64,000 nt of DNA from CAZKVU01 sp964556475 (GCA_964556475.1 CAZKVU010000003.1:9148-73147), one strand, 5' to 3'; numbered from the stretch's first letter, positions 11,157-20,571 are shown. Program-made: numbers and translations. The notes: generated by a model not told the origin, from the letters alone.

Positions 11157-12905
11157 TTAATCCTCTCGTTTAAAAAGTTTAAGAAAAACATCCTTCGGCA
11201 CTTCAACACTCCCAATTTGCTTCATTTTCTTCTTTCCCTCTTTTTGCTTTTTAAGCAATTTATCTTTTCGAGTTCGATCACCACCATATAACTTTGCGGT
11301 AACATCCTTCCTAAATGGAGCTATACGAGAGCTTGCAATAATTTTTCCCTTATATCGTGCCTGTATCTTAACCTCAAAGTTTTGTCTGGGGATAAGTTCT
11401 TTTAATTTATCAGTCAATTCACGACCTCGCTGATACGCTCTCTCGTGAACGACATATTCTGAAAATTCCTCAATTACTTCTAAGTTAAGCATGAGTTCGA
11501 GCTTATCAACATCGACATTACGATATTCTTTAAATTCCCATTGCAATGTTGCATACCCAGATGTTACGGTTTTCAATCTATCGAAAAAATATGTAATAAG
11601 TTCTGATAAAGGTAACTCGTAAACGAGGATTGTTTGCGATTTATTATCCATGGTAATAAATGTACCTCGTGATTCCTCACATAATCTCATTACAGCACCA
11701 GTATATGTTTGTGGCGTTACAACAGTTACTTCAACAATTGGTTCCTGAAATTTCATTTTGTCTGAAGGATTATTGATTTCAAGATACTCAACCGTTGGCG
11801 CCGTTAAAACAACGCTCATATCAAACTCCCGTTCAAGACGCTGATGAACAACATCTGCATGTAATAAACCGAGGAAGCCTACTCTAAAGCCTGATCCTAA
11901 AGCCTTACTATATATTGCCTCATACTGAAGTGCAGAATCATTCAGCATTAATTTATCGAGTGCTGTCTTAAGGTCCAAATATTCATCGGGATCGGTAGGG
12001 AAAAGCGAACTAAATACCATTGGCTTTACTTTTTTGTAGCCTTCGATAGGCTGCTGATTACTTTTGTCTTGAATGAGTGTGTCACCAACTTGAACTTGAT
12101 GAATGTCCTTTAACTTTGTTACGACGTATCCAATTTCACCAGATTCAAGTGACTCTTTTGGGGAAAGGTCGGGTGTAAAAATACCAACTTCTTCAGCTTG
12201 AAAAATAGTATGAGTTGCAAATAGTTTCAATTTGCTATTCGGGCGGATTGTTCCATTAAAAACTCTTATAAAGGCAATAACGCCCTGATATGTGTCATAA
12301 TATGAATCAAAAATAAGAGCCCTCGAATCGGATGAGATTTCAAATGACTCCTTTATAGACGGAGCAGGTATCTTTTCAATAGCTCTATGCAGCAACTCTT
12401 CAACACCGTGCCCTGTCTTGGCTGATATTTCAAAAATGTCTTCCTCGAGGATTCCAAGGAATTGTGCAACATCCTTTTTTGTCTGTTCGACTTGGGCATT
12501 CGGCATGTCAATCTTATTCACCGCCGGGATAATAACTAAATCTTGTTCTAATGCTTTATATGTATGTGCAATTGTTTGAGCCTGAATTCCCTGAGTTGAA
12601 TCCACAAGCAAAATGACTCCCTCCACACAAGCCAAAGTCCTTTCAACCTCATATGAAAAATCTACATGACCTGGGGTATCAATGAGGTTAAGAACATAAT
12701 CTTCACCATTATATGAGTAGCTCATACGAACTGGTGCTAGCTTAATCGTAATACCCCTTTCCCGGGAAATAGGATTTTTATCGAGAAGTTGCTCTTCATG
12801 TTTATCTTTGTCAACAAGGCCAGTCAATTCTAAAAATCGATCGGCAAGCGTTGATTTACCATGATCAACATGTGCAATAATGGCGAAGTTTCGGATCTTT
12901 CTCAT
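11157..12905 (-). CDS. lepA: Elongation factor 4 (LepA), ribosomal back-translocase GTPase
   Basis: Translational GTPase that acts on stalled or mis-translocated ribosomes and in 30S assembly. 582 aa, close to the family's usual 595-600. G1 is AHVDHGKST (residues 11-19); also seen are the switch region RERGITI, G3 DTPGH, G4 NKIDMP, and the LepA-specific C-terminal part with ARYKGKIIASSRIAPFRKDVTAKLYGGDRTRKDKLLKKQ in pieces. The start is fixed by a TATAAT box 6 bases upstream. The nuclease gene lies 9 bases downstream. Confidence 0.97.
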   Translation of the reverse strand: MRKIRNFAIIAHVDHGKSTLADRFLELTGLVDKDKHEEQLLDKNPISRERGITIKLAPVRMSYSYNGEDYVLNLIDTPGHVDFSYEVERTLACVEGVILLVDSTQGIQAQTIAHTYKALEQDLVIIPAVNKIDMPNAQVEQTKKDVAQFLGILEEDIFEISAKTGHGVEELLHRAIEKIPAPSIKESFEISSDSRALIFDSYYDTYQGVIAFIRVFNGTIRPNSKLKLFATHTIFQAEEVGIFTPDLSPKESLESGEIGYVVTKLKDIHQVQVGDTLIQDKSNQQPIEGYKKVKPMVFSSLFPTDPDEYLDLKTALDKLMLNDSALQYEAIYSKALGSGFRVGFLGLLHADVVHQRLEREFDMSVVLTAPTVEYLEINNPSDKMKFQEPIVEVTVVTPQTYTGAVMRLCEESRGTFITMDNKSQTILVYELPLSELITYFFDRLKTVTSGYATLQWEFKEYRNVDVDKLELMLNLEVIEEFSEYVVHERAYQRGRELTDKLKELIPRQNFEVKIQARYKGKIIASSRIAPFRKDVTAKLYGGDRTRKDKLLKKQKEGKKKMKQIGSVEVPKDVFLKLFKRED

Positions 12906-12911
12906 CGTGTA

Positions 12912-12917
12912 ATTATA
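12912..12917 (-). promoter_or_regulatory. -10 box of lepA (leaderless)
   Basis: TATAAT on the minus strand, exactly 6 bases before the lepA ATG. Confidence 0.7.
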
Positions 12918-12965
12918 CTATTGAGCGTCATGAAAGGGAACAGGAGAAGGGAATAATGCAAAGGG

Positions 12966-14714
12966 TCATTTCCTCTTATAAATTCTTATCACCGGGTGGT
13001 CAAAAACAGTCCATGTTTCTTCTGCGTGCTCATCTGGAAATACGAAAATATTTTTTCCGAACAACGAAATAGTTGGATATGATGTAAACTCTGCAATCTG
13101 TTTGTATGACGAATTTGAAGCGAATAGATTTCTATAATAAACATTAAGTGCTGGATACATTTCCTCAAGCCTGTCACATCTTGCGGAATCAAAACTCAAT
13201 GTATCATCAAATCGTTGTCTCCATGATAATGGGCCTATACATGTATGATTTGTGAATAAGCGGCGCGAAGGAATAAATACATAGTCTGCGCTCGTTTCAA
13301 AGTTTTTTAAATCATCCTGTAGTTTTGTGTCTTCGTCAAGATGATAAAAATCAAACGAAATAATATTGAAGGAAGGTTTTGGCCCAGCGCTAAGGTTTGA
13401 TTGCATGGGAATATCAACAACGTTTGCCGTTTCAGACAAAATTTTTGATCCTTCTGGGATATTCGTGTAAATCCATTCTGATGCTCTGAATCGAACATCA
13501 GGTTGCTGATAAATATGAATATATGCGATACCTGGAATACAGACAATTAATACCATCAGGGCGTAGATTGATAGTTTTTGCATATATTTAAGAGGAGCAA
13601 AGAAATCATTACAAAATTCGATGAGCATAACTAATGCAAACAGTGACATGATCGGAAATATCGGAGCCTCAAATCGAGTCCATTTAGCATAGAGAAAAGC
13701 CGTTGGGACAAGAAAAATAAAAAATGCAATTCGCAGGATATTGAGCGATTTTTTCTTCCAGGAGAGTACAAATATTCCACATACTGCTAGGATGAATTGC
13801 ACAACTCCCAAAATATAAGGGAAAACCTTGAATGTCTGAAAAACAAATGGTACTGTAAACTCAAACTGTCTTGTATAGAACGCTTTATATGTCCCTCTGC
13901 CAACACCGGTTTCATAACTCATTGATCCCATAAAATCCTTCCACTGAAGCACGCTCTGTGGTGAAAATGCTATTCCAATAAGAATAGCAACGGCACACAT
14001 AACAAAACTCCAAAACAGTTTTTTTCTTATTTTGAGATGACTGCTTAAAAGAGCAATGATTGGTAAGCCGAAAAATACGAGTGATGATATTTTTACTGCA
14101 AGCGAAACTCCAAGTAAAACTCCGGTGAATAGGATAAGTTTTATATTTTCCTTCTTATCCTTCTTAATATGTGAAAGCCTGAGTGAATAGTAAATAAGTG
14201 TAGAGTAGAGAAGCATCAAAACAGATTCTGTTGTTCCGAAATGCGAAAATTGTATAAAGTATGGAGAAAAAGCAAGAATCGGTAAACCAATCAAGAGCAT
14301 ATCTGCAAATTTTTTGTCTTTTCGAATTTTCTCTGCATAAATGACCTGTACTATTTTGTGTAAAACAAAAACATTAATAAGCGATGATATTGCCGAAATA
14401 AATCGCAGTGCCATTGTTGCTGTAACAAAGCTGATAGTATCACTTAACCTTCCATACATAAACATCCAAACCTTTGAAAGTGCATAGGCTCCGTATATTG
14501 TTGGCTGACCATATGCAAAAAAGTTCGGATTGAAACAGGTTTTTAACCAGGTTGTTGACAGTGAAAAATCAGAAGTATTACAGGTAAGCTGAATAATAGA
14601 TAATGTAATATTCCTTTCATCTGGGTGCATAGGATAGGGTAGACCCCAATCCAAACCAATAAATCGACTGTATACTAAAAGTCCGATAAAGGCTACGATC
14701 AATATCTTTCTCAT
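12966..14714 (-). CDS. GT-C family membrane glycosyltransferase (PMT/ArnT-like)
   Basis: Polytopic membrane protein of 582 aa resembling dolichyl-phosphate-mannose-protein mannosyltransferases. The first membrane helix (3-20) is followed by the GT-C acidic motif YPMHPDERN (D32-E33) in the first external loop. About ten further hydrophobic segments follow, then a soluble extracytoplasmic domain from about 400. It would use a polyprenyl-phosphate sugar as donor outside the membrane. It is transcribed divergently from the flippase at 14747, with only 32 bases between the two start codons. Donor and acceptor cannot be told from the sequence. Confidence 0.85.
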   Translation of the reverse strand: MRKILIVAFIGLLVYSRFIGLDWGLPYPMHPDERNITLSIIQLTCNTSDFSLSTTWLKTCFNPNFFAYGQPTIYGAYALSKVWMFMYGRLSDTISFVTATMALRFISAISSLINVFVLHKIVQVIYAEKIRKDKKFADMLLIGLPILAFSPYFIQFSHFGTTESVLMLLYSTLIYYSLRLSHIKKDKKENIKLILFTGVLLGVSLAVKISSLVFFGLPIIALLSSHLKIRKKLFWSFVMCAVAILIGIAFSPQSVLQWKDFMGSMSYETGVGRGTYKAFYTRQFEFTVPFVFQTFKVFPYILGVVQFILAVCGIFVLSWKKKSLNILRIAFFIFLVPTAFLYAKWTRFEAPIFPIMSLFALVMLIEFCNDFFAPLKYMQKLSIYALMVLIVCIPGIAYIHIYQQPDVRFRASEWIYTNIPEGSKILSETANVVDIPMQSNLSAGPKPSFNIISFDFYHLDEDTKLQDDLKNFETSADYVFIPSRRLFTNHTCIGPLSWRQRFDDTLSFDSARCDRLEEMYPALNVYYRNLFASNSSYKQIAEFTSYPTISLFGKNIFVFPDEHAEETWTVFDHPVIRIYKRK

Positions 14715-14720
14715 ATAATA

Positions 14721-14726
14721 ATTATA
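14721..14726 (-). promoter_or_regulatory. -10 box of the 12966-14714 GT-C gene
   Basis: TATAAT on the minus strand, 6 bases before the ATG, back-to-back with the plus-strand box at 14732. Confidence 0.7.
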
Positions 14727-14731
14727 GATGA

Positions 14732-14737
14732 TACAAT
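14732..14737 (+). promoter_or_regulatory. -10 box of flippase 14747
   Basis: TACAAT, 9 bases before the ATG. Only 5 bases separate it from the opposing -10 box, so both promoters cannot be occupied at once. Confidence 0.6.
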
Positions 14738-14746
14738 CATAACATT

Positions 14747-15985
14747 ATGAAAGCACACTTTGAGCGGATGAGCAAAAATAAATTCGTTCAAGGAGGTGCA
14801 ATCCTGACAGCCTCTCATTACACTGCAAGCTTTCTTAATTATTTGTTTAATTCCTTATCAGCAAAAGCGCTCGGACCGGACGGCTACAGTGAAATCGCAG
14901 CGCTTTTCGCATATGTCAGTATTTTGAGTATTCCAACAATCGTCATTACGACAATTATAATTAGAAGGCTGGGACAAGCTGGTGAACATCGTAATACTGT
15001 TGGGAAAGAATTTGAGCAATGGTTCTGGCAACAATCAAAAAGGGTAATTATTTTTGTGCCTTTTCTCTACCTACTCGTACTTTTTTTGCCATCAGTGACT
15101 AATTTAACCTCCTTATCAATCGTGACACTTATAACACTCCTCGTATTAAATCTTGTTTCAGTCATATACATATCGTTATTACAAGGATTGCATTTATTTG
15201 TGAAGTTTTCAATTGCAACACTCCTGATTGTTGGATTTAAATTTATCGGAGCTCTTGCGGCATATGCCGGAATCGGCTCACTTCCAATAATCTATCTTTT
15301 CGTTCTTATTGGTACGGCATCACCATTATTATTCGGTAAATGGTCGCTCGCTCAGATAAAGCCATCAGCTCACACGTATTCATTTAAGAAAAAAGTTAGA
15401 TCTATTATCTTTCAGAGAAACATCATTATTACAGCAATTTCACTTATAAGCATATCAATCGTCGGGAATCTCGATATTATCCTTGCAAAAAAAATGTTCG
15501 ATGGATATAACGCGGGTCTATACAGTGCGTGGAGTTTGTTTTCAAAAATTATTCTTTATTTCATCGGTCCTATTAATATGATTTCACTGATATTCTTTTC
15601 TGCAAAGGAGAATAGGCGACATCGTAAGAAAACTATGCTGGTCATTCTCGGATTATTTATTGTTGTTGGCATAGTTTTATATTCATGTTATGTGCTTTTC
15701 GGTAATACACTTATCACAATTATTTTCAATAGTGACTATGCATCCATTCAACCATTACTTGGATTGGCCGCTATATTTGGATTCTTGTACACGTATATCA
15801 CCCTCATAAACAATTATTTTCTATCCCAGAACAGTACGTCGTCACTCATTGTAGCAATCAGCGTCCCTTTTTATATTGGTCTGTTGCTGTTATTTGGAAC
15901 AAATATGAATTCGTTCATTGCAATCAATATCGGGGTTACAGCAACAATGTGCACGCTCTATTTCATTTCCTTTTTGCGCAGTTAA
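14747..15985 (+). CDS. Polysaccharide flippase (Wzx/MOP superfamily)
   Basis: Polytopic membrane protein, 412 aa with about 12 hydrophobic segments, of the oligosaccharide flippase family, which moves lipid-linked glycans across the membrane. The N-terminus (FVQGGAILTASHYTASFLNY, then SAKALGPDGYSEIAAL) is the typical start of the family, and ARRMFG-like KKMFDGYNAGLYSAW matches the mid-protein repeat. It is followed 19 bases later by a GT2 gene that has its own -10 box. One of four flippase domains in the window. Confidence 0.88.
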   Translation: MKAHFERMSKNKFVQGGAILTASHYTASFLNYLFNSLSAKALGPDGYSEIAALFAYVSILSIPTIVITTIIIRRLGQAGEHRNTVGKEFEQWFWQQSKRVIIFVPFLYLLVLFLPSVTNLTSLSIVTLITLLVLNLVSVIYISLLQGLHLFVKFSIATLLIVGFKFIGALAAYAGIGSLPIIYLFVLIGTASPLLFGKWSLAQIKPSAHTYSFKKKVRSIIFQRNIIITAISLISISIVGNLDIILAKKMFDGYNAGLYSAWSLFSKIILYFIGPINMISLIFFSAKENRRHRKKTMLVILGLFIVVGIVLYSCYVLFGNTLITIIFNSDYASIQPLLGLAAIFGFLYTYITLINNYFLSQNSTSSLIVAISVPFYIGLLLLFGTNMNSFIAINIGVTATMCTLYFISFLRS

Positions 15986-15990
15986 TTTGC

Positions 15991-15996
15991 TACAAT
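15991..15996 (+). promoter_or_regulatory. -10 box of GT2 gene 16005
   Basis: TACAAT, 8 bases before the ATG. A second TACAAT at 16001 overlaps the start codon and is less likely to be used. Confidence 0.55.
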
Positions 15997-16004
15997 AGGC
16001 TACA

Positions 16005-16802
16005 ATGGCAGCTAAAAACAAAGGTCATTTTCTGAGCCTTATTGTTCCTTCATACAAACAGGAGCACAGTATCGTCCAAAATGTACAACAGTTAAAAAAT
16101 GTCCTTGATACTATCCGATACGATTATGAAATAATCATCGTTATTGATGGGGAAGTCGATAATACGTTTAAAATTCTTAAGAAAGAAAAAATTGATAAAG
16201 TAGCACTTATTACATACTCAGAAAATCAAGGAAAAAGCTACGCAATACGAACAGGAATGCATTATGCAAAGGGGGATTACATAATGTTTATTGATGCGGG
16301 AATGGAGATTGACCCAAACGGAATATCGATGCTGCTTGAACACATGGAATGGTACGATGCCGATGTTATTGTTGGATCAAAGAGACATCCAGCATCCATA
16401 GTGCACTACTCGCCAATAAGAAAATTTCTGAGTTATGGTTATTATTATCTGGTGAGGATACTTTATGACATCAGAATCCATGACACACAAGCTGGAATTA
16501 AGGTATTCCGAAAGAAAGTTCTGGAAAAAATATTACCCCGGTTGCTTGAAAAAAAATTTGCAGGTGATCTGGAAATGCTGGTTGTCGCAAAACACTTTGG
16601 ATTTGATCGGATCTACGAAGCCCCTATAAAACTTGACTATACACTTCAAAAATTAACTTCTGCTGCAACTGTCCGATCCATCATTGGTATATTTCTTGAT
16701 ACATTGGCTATTTTTTACCGAACAAATCTCATTAAATATTACGACGATCCTCATAACAAATATGTTGAGCAAGTCGATCTGAAAATATATACTCCATCTT
16801 AG
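16005..16802 (+). CDS. GT2 glycosyltransferase, polyprenyl-phosphate sugar synthase-like
   Basis: Family 2 transferase of 265 aa with a cytoplasmic GT-A fold: SLIVPSYKQEHSI, the nucleotide-binding IIVIDGEVDNT, ENQGKSYAIRTGM and the DxD-position YIMFIDAGMEID. HDTQAGIKVFRKKVL is typical of dolichol/polyprenol-phosphate mannose synthases. No strong membrane segment is present, unlike GtrB types. It would make the lipid-linked monosaccharide donor for the many GT-C enzymes here. It is followed after 2 bases by the GT4 gene, so the two form an operon. Confidence 0.88.
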   Translation: MAAKNKGHFLSLIVPSYKQEHSIVQNVQQLKNVLDTIRYDYEIIIVIDGEVDNTFKILKKEKIDKVALITYSENQGKSYAIRTGMHYAKGDYIMFIDAGMEIDPNGISMLLEHMEWYDADVIVGSKRHPASIVHYSPIRKFLSYGYYYLVRILYDIRIHDTQAGIKVFRKKVLEKILPRLLEKKFAGDLEMLVVAKHFGFDRIYEAPIKLDYTLQKLTSAATVRSIIGIFLDTLAIFYRTNLIKYYDDPHNKYVEQVDLKIYTPS

Positions 16803-16804
16803 AT

Positions 16805-17917
16805 ATGAAAATTTTGTGGATCACGTGGAAAGATAAAAAAAATCCACTTTCCGGAGGGGCGGAAATAATGAATGAAGAACTGGCAAAGCGAGCTGTAGCT
16901 GATGGGCACGAGATTATCTTTCTTGTATCCGGATATCCTGGGGGAAAGAAAAAAGAGGTTATTGATGGCTACACTGTTATCCGTACTGGGAGCAGATATA
17001 CCGTATATATCACTACAGCAATTTATTATCTGAAACATCTAAGAACGTGGCCCGACCTTATCATTGAAGAAATTAATACAATGCCTTTCTTTACAAAGCT
17101 CTACACAATGGGGGGGAAACGTAAACTGTTGATTTACCAGCTTGCACGAGAGATCTGGTTTCATGAGCTATCTAAAAAAATGTTCCCGATTAGTTTGCTT
17201 GGGTATTTGCTTGAACCATTGTATTTACGCTTTCTCAGTGGAGATGACTGTCTTACAGAATCAAAGAGTACATTGAATGATTTAGCGCTTCATGGCTTTA
17301 AGAAGAAAAAAATAAACATTATCCCTGCGGGTTCAAATATCAAACCTATACCACAAATAGACAATGCAGCAAAATATAAAAAATTTACTCTCCTCTCTGT
17401 TGGTTCAATCAGGAGTATGAAACAAACACTTCATCAAGTAAAAGCATTTGAAAAAGTAAAATCATCCATTCCGGAATGTACTATGATTATTGCGGGCAGC
17501 ATATCAACACCGTATGGACAAGAGGTGATGTCGTATATTGAGAAAAGTCCATTCAAAAATGACATCATTTACAAAGGATCAGTAACTCAGGCTGAAAAGC
17601 AGGAACTTATGCGGAAATCTCATCTCATTTTAGTATCCTCGATTAAAGAAGGATGGGGACTTATCATAACTGAAGCAAATAGTCAGGGTACACCAGCAGT
17701 TGCTTATAATGTTGATGGCCTTCGAGATGCTGTTATGGATATGAAAACAGGTCTACTTACAAAAGAAAATACACCTGAGGCGCTTGCAGAACACGTTATT
17801 TCATTATTTAATAATAAGGAGCTCTACCTTCAGCTCCAAAAAAACGCGTATGACTGGAGTAGAACATTGACGTTTGATAACAGCTACGATGTATTTAAAA
17901 AGGTGATTAGTCGTTAA
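16805..17917 (+). CDS. GT4 glycosyltransferase
   Basis: GT-B fold retaining transferase, 370 aa. The N-terminal domain starts with LWITWKDKKNPLSGGAEIMN (glycine-rich acceptor loop). The C-terminal donor domain holds LSVGSIRSMKQ and the EX7E element KEGWGLIITEANSQGTPA, with two glutamates that bind the nucleotide sugar. It starts 2 bases after the GT2 gene and ends tail-to-tail with DedA, overlapping it by 11 bases. Confidence 0.92.
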   Translation: MKILWITWKDKKNPLSGGAEIMNEELAKRAVADGHEIIFLVSGYPGGKKKEVIDGYTVIRTGSRYTVYITTAIYYLKHLRTWPDLIIEEINTMPFFTKLYTMGGKRKLLIYQLAREIWFHELSKKMFPISLLGYLLEPLYLRFLSGDDCLTESKSTLNDLALHGFKKKKINIIPAGSNIKPIPQIDNAAKYKKFTLLSVGSIRSMKQTLHQVKAFEKVKSSIPECTMIIAGSISTPYGQEVMSYIEKSPFKNDIIYKGSVTQAEKQELMRKSHLILVSSIKEGWGLIITEANSQGTPAVAYNVDGLRDAVMDMKTGLLTKENTPEALAEHVISLFNNKELYLQLQKNAYDWSRTLTFDNSYDVFKKVISR

Positions 17918-18590
17918 GGTGTTCTTTCTTGAATGTTTGCTGAATTTCCTTGAAATTTGTTTTTCCTGATTCTTTCTTATGTTTAACAAATTCGATAATT
18001 GGAGGTAACAGTGAAATGCCAATAATGGTAAAGATTGCAATTTCAAAATTATTTTTAACGATCGGAAGGCCTCCTAAGAAATATCCAGCAAAGGTTAGAA
18101 GAGAAACCCAAAGTACAGCGCCTATAATATTGTATGAAAGGAATGTATTGTAGTGCATGTTACCCATACCGGCAACGAAAGGTGCGAATGTTCGAATAAT
18201 AGGAAGGAAGCGTGCCAGAATAATAGTCTTTCCACCATGTTTTTCAAAGAAATCACGAGTTTTTTCTATATGGCTCGGGTTAAATATCCGAGATTTTTTT
18301 TGATTAAAAACCCGTGCTCCAAAATGATGACCGATCCAATAATTAACAGTGTCCCCGAGAACAGCTGCGAGCAATAATGAAAAATATACAAACCATATAT
18401 TCAAAAAACCGCTACCAGCAAGAGTGCCAACAACAAATAATAAAGAATCACCTGGTAGGAAGGGGAAAACAACAAGGCCTGTTTCAGCAAAAATAATAGC
18501 AAACAATATTATGTATGTATGTACTCCAAAAAGGTCAATAATACTGACGAGATACTTATCAAGGTGAATAATGAAGTCGAGTGATTTCAT
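17907..18590 (-). CDS. DedA/VTT-family membrane protein
   Basis: Inner-membrane protein of 227 aa in the DedA family, whose members include undecaprenyl-phosphate and phospholipid flippases. Signature pieces are FAETGLVVFPFLPGDSLLF, the NYWIGHHFG segment and KHGGKTIILARFLPIIRTFAP. About five hydrophobic segments. In this glycan island a role in recycling the polyprenyl-phosphate carrier is attractive but inferred. It overlaps the end of the GT4 gene by 11 bases on the opposite strand. Confidence 0.92.
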   Translation of the reverse strand: MKSLDFIIHLDKYLVSIIDLFGVHTYIILFAIIFAETGLVVFPFLPGDSLLFVVGTLAGSGFLNIWFVYFSLLLAAVLGDTVNYWIGHHFGARVFNQKKSRIFNPSHIEKTRDFFEKHGGKTIILARFLPIIRTFAPFVAGMGNMHYNTFLSYNIIGAVLWVSLLTFAGYFLGGLPIVKNNFEIAIFTIIGISLLPPIIEFVKHKKESGKTNFKEIQQTFKKEHLND

Positions 18591-18596
18591 CTCAAG

Positions 18597-18602
18597 AGTA
18601 TA
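18597..18602 (-). promoter_or_regulatory. -10 box of dedA-like gene (leaderless)
   Basis: TATACT on the minus strand, 6 bases before the ATG. Confidence 0.65.
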
Positions 18603-18630
18603 GCAGATTTAGTTACAAATGAGAATACGA

Positions 18631-18660
18631 TTGCAAATGATCCGTAATTATTTTACTATA
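18631..18660 (+). promoter_or_regulatory. Promoter of DegT aminotransferase gene (-35 TTGCAA, -10 TACTAT)
   Basis: TTGCAA (18631-18636), an 18-base spacer and TACTAT (18655-18660), ending 8 bases before the ATG. Confidence 0.6.
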
Positions 18661-18668
18661 CACTCAAC

Positions 18669-19829
18669 ATGCGGGATTACATTCCATTTGCGCAACCATT
18701 ATTCGGCGAAGAGGAAAAAAAAGAGATGATGGCAACTCTTGATTCAGGGTGGGCGACACTTGGGCCGCGAACAAAGCAGTTTGAAGATGATTTTGCTCGT
18801 TATGTTGGCGCTAAACACGCAATTGGGGTAACATCCTGTACTGCTGCCATCCATCTTGCACTAATAGCTGCCGGAGTTGGGCCTGGCGATGAGGTTATTG
18901 TTCCTGTCTTTACCTTTACCGCAAGCGCTAACCCTGTTATCCATGTCGGAGCTAAGCCTATCCTTGTCGATATTGAACCCGATACTTTTAATATTGACCC
19001 TTCTGCAGTCGAGAAAAAAATTACCAAAAAAACCAAAGCAATTATTCCTGTGCATTATGGTGGCCAGCCGGTTAATATGGTTAAAATTCGGGCGATTGCT
19101 AAAAAACATAACCTTGTTATTATTGAAGATGCGGCGCATGCTGTCGGAACAGTGTATAAAAATAAAATGATTGGCCATAACAGCGATTTTGCGTGCTTCT
19201 CATTCCATCCAATAAAAAATATGTCTACAGGTGATGGTGGAATGATAACAACAACAAGTAAACGGGCTGCAGATCATCTCAGTCAGTTGCGTTTACATGG
19301 AATGAGCAAAGATGCTTGGAAGCGTCACTCTGCAGCAGGTTCGTGGCGATATGATATTACGGAGCCAGGATTCAAATACAACATGTTCGATATACAGGCT
19401 GCTCTGGGAATACAGCAGCTCAAAAAGTTGGAAAAATTTGTTAAAATCCGCCGTGATTACGCCCATATGTACGACACAGCATTCAAATCAATTCCAGAGA
19501 TAATAACACCATTTGTGAATAAAAATATCCGACATGTTTATAGCCTTTATACAATCAAAGTTAACACGAGTGGTTTAAAGATGAAACGTAATGCAATCGT
19601 CGACGAATTGAAAAAGAAAGGCATTGGTGTAAGTGTTTACTTTATTCCATTACATTACTTTACATTCTATAAAAAAATGGGGTATAAAAAGGGCGACTTC
19701 CCAGTAGCTGAAAAAGTGTTCGATAGCATTATTTCATTACCGCTCTACCCAAAGATGACAAAGAAGGACGTTGACTATGTCAGTAGTACCTTAATTGATA
19801 TCATTCAAAAAAACAGGAAAAAGGTATAA
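18669..19829 (+). CDS. DegT/DnrJ/EryC1/StrS sugar aminotransferase
   Basis: PLP-dependent enzyme that converts a nucleotide-linked keto-sugar into an amino-sugar in the cytoplasm. 386 aa, the usual length. The PLP lysine is K183 in SFHPIKNMSTGDGG. The N-terminal PLFGEEEKKEMMATLDSGW, the GVTSCTAAIHLAL cofactor loop and the IEDAAHAVG segment fit the family. The next gene is an acetyltransferase of the WecD type, so the pair probably makes an N-acetylated amino-deoxy sugar. The exact sugar is unknown. Confidence 0.94.
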   Translation: MRDYIPFAQPLFGEEEKKEMMATLDSGWATLGPRTKQFEDDFARYVGAKHAIGVTSCTAAIHLALIAAGVGPGDEVIVPVFTFTASANPVIHVGAKPILVDIEPDTFNIDPSAVEKKITKKTKAIIPVHYGGQPVNMVKIRAIAKKHNLVIIEDAAHAVGTVYKNKMIGHNSDFACFSFHPIKNMSTGDGGMITTTSKRAADHLSQLRLHGMSKDAWKRHSAAGSWRYDITEPGFKYNMFDIQAALGIQQLKKLEKFVKIRRDYAHMYDTAFKSIPEIITPFVNKNIRHVYSLYTIKVNTSGLKMKRNAIVDELKKKGIGVSVYFIPLHYFTFYKKMGYKKGDFPVAEKVFDSIISLPLYPKMTKKDVDYVSSTLIDIIQKNRKKV

Positions 19830-19830
19830 T
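19825..19830 (+). promoter_or_regulatory. -10 box of acetyltransferase gene, overlapping upstream stop
   Basis: TATAAT, 6 bases before the ATG at 19837. The aminotransferase stop codon TAA (19827-19829) lies inside the hexamer. Confidence 0.65.
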
Positions 19831-19836
19831 ATTTCC

Positions 19837-20571
19837 ATGATCTTCAGTGTTACAAAAGACAATTTTGACTCGGATATTTTCGGCTTTCCAACAGCGAAAA
19901 TTAAACTTGATGATTCTGTAGATTATCAGCTAGATAAGGAAATCATTAGAAAGGAATCGCAGGAACTGCTTCACATACTCGATAAGGAATACGACTATGC
20001 GACCATACGCTATCCAGCATCATTGTTCAACATCACGCATGGCTTAGAAGATTCGGGATTTAGGACTGTTGACTTAACAGTGCAATTACATAATCCGCTA
20101 ACCCTGCTTATTCCGAACTTCAGAAATGATATTACGATAAGAATCGCACAAGAAAAAGATATACCCGAGCTTCAAGACTTAACGCAGGGAATCTTTCACC
20201 ATAGTCGCTTCTTTAACGACCCACGTATAGCTCCTGATATGGCTCATAAAATATACCGAGAGTGGGTAAAAAATTGTGTCACAAAAAAAGTTGCTTATGA
20301 GACGCTTGTGGCTGAGTGCGAAGGGAAGATTTGTGGTTTTATCGGCATGAAGGATAACGGGCATGTGTCTCTCATAGGTGTAGGAGCCGGCTCACAGGGA
20401 AAAGGAATCGGTAAGCAGCTTGTATATGCAGCTCTTGAAAAATTTATTGAATGGGGTCTACCGGAAGCCGTTATTGAAACACAAGCAACAAATATACCTG
20501 CAATTCGAGCATATCAAAGTTGCGGCTATAAAATGTTTGCAACGTACGTAACATTGAGATGGGCTAAATAA
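19837..20571 (+). CDS. GNAT N-acetyltransferase, WecD-like
   Basis: Acetyl-CoA-dependent transferase of 244 aa. The N-terminus FDSDIFGFPTAKIKL resembles the family acting on dTDP-4-amino sugars (WecD-like). The C-terminal GNAT domain has the acetyl-CoA loop GSQGKGIGKQL and ends with NIPAIRAYQSCGYK. I chose the ATG at 19837, not the upstream one at 19795, because a TATAAT box ends exactly 6 bases before it. Likely partner of the aminotransferase just upstream. It meets the next gene tail-to-tail 7 bases later. Confidence 0.88.
   Translation: MIFSVTKDNFDSDIFGFPTAKIKLDDSVDYQLDKEIIRKESQELLHILDKEYDYATIRYPASLFNITHGLEDSGFRTVDLTVQLHNPLTLLIPNFRNDITIRIAQEKDIPELQDLTQGIFHHSRFFNDPRIAPDMAHKIYREWVKNCVTKKVAYETLVAECEGKICGFIGMKDNGHVSLIGVGAGSQGKGIGKQLVYAALEKFIEWGLPEAVIETQATNIPAIRAYQSCGYKMFATYVTLRWAK

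Noticed and set aside
19795..19836. Upstream ATG as the start of the acetyltransferase
   Set aside because: It lies inside the aminotransferase gene and upstream of a TATAAT box placed exactly 6 bases before the later ATG.
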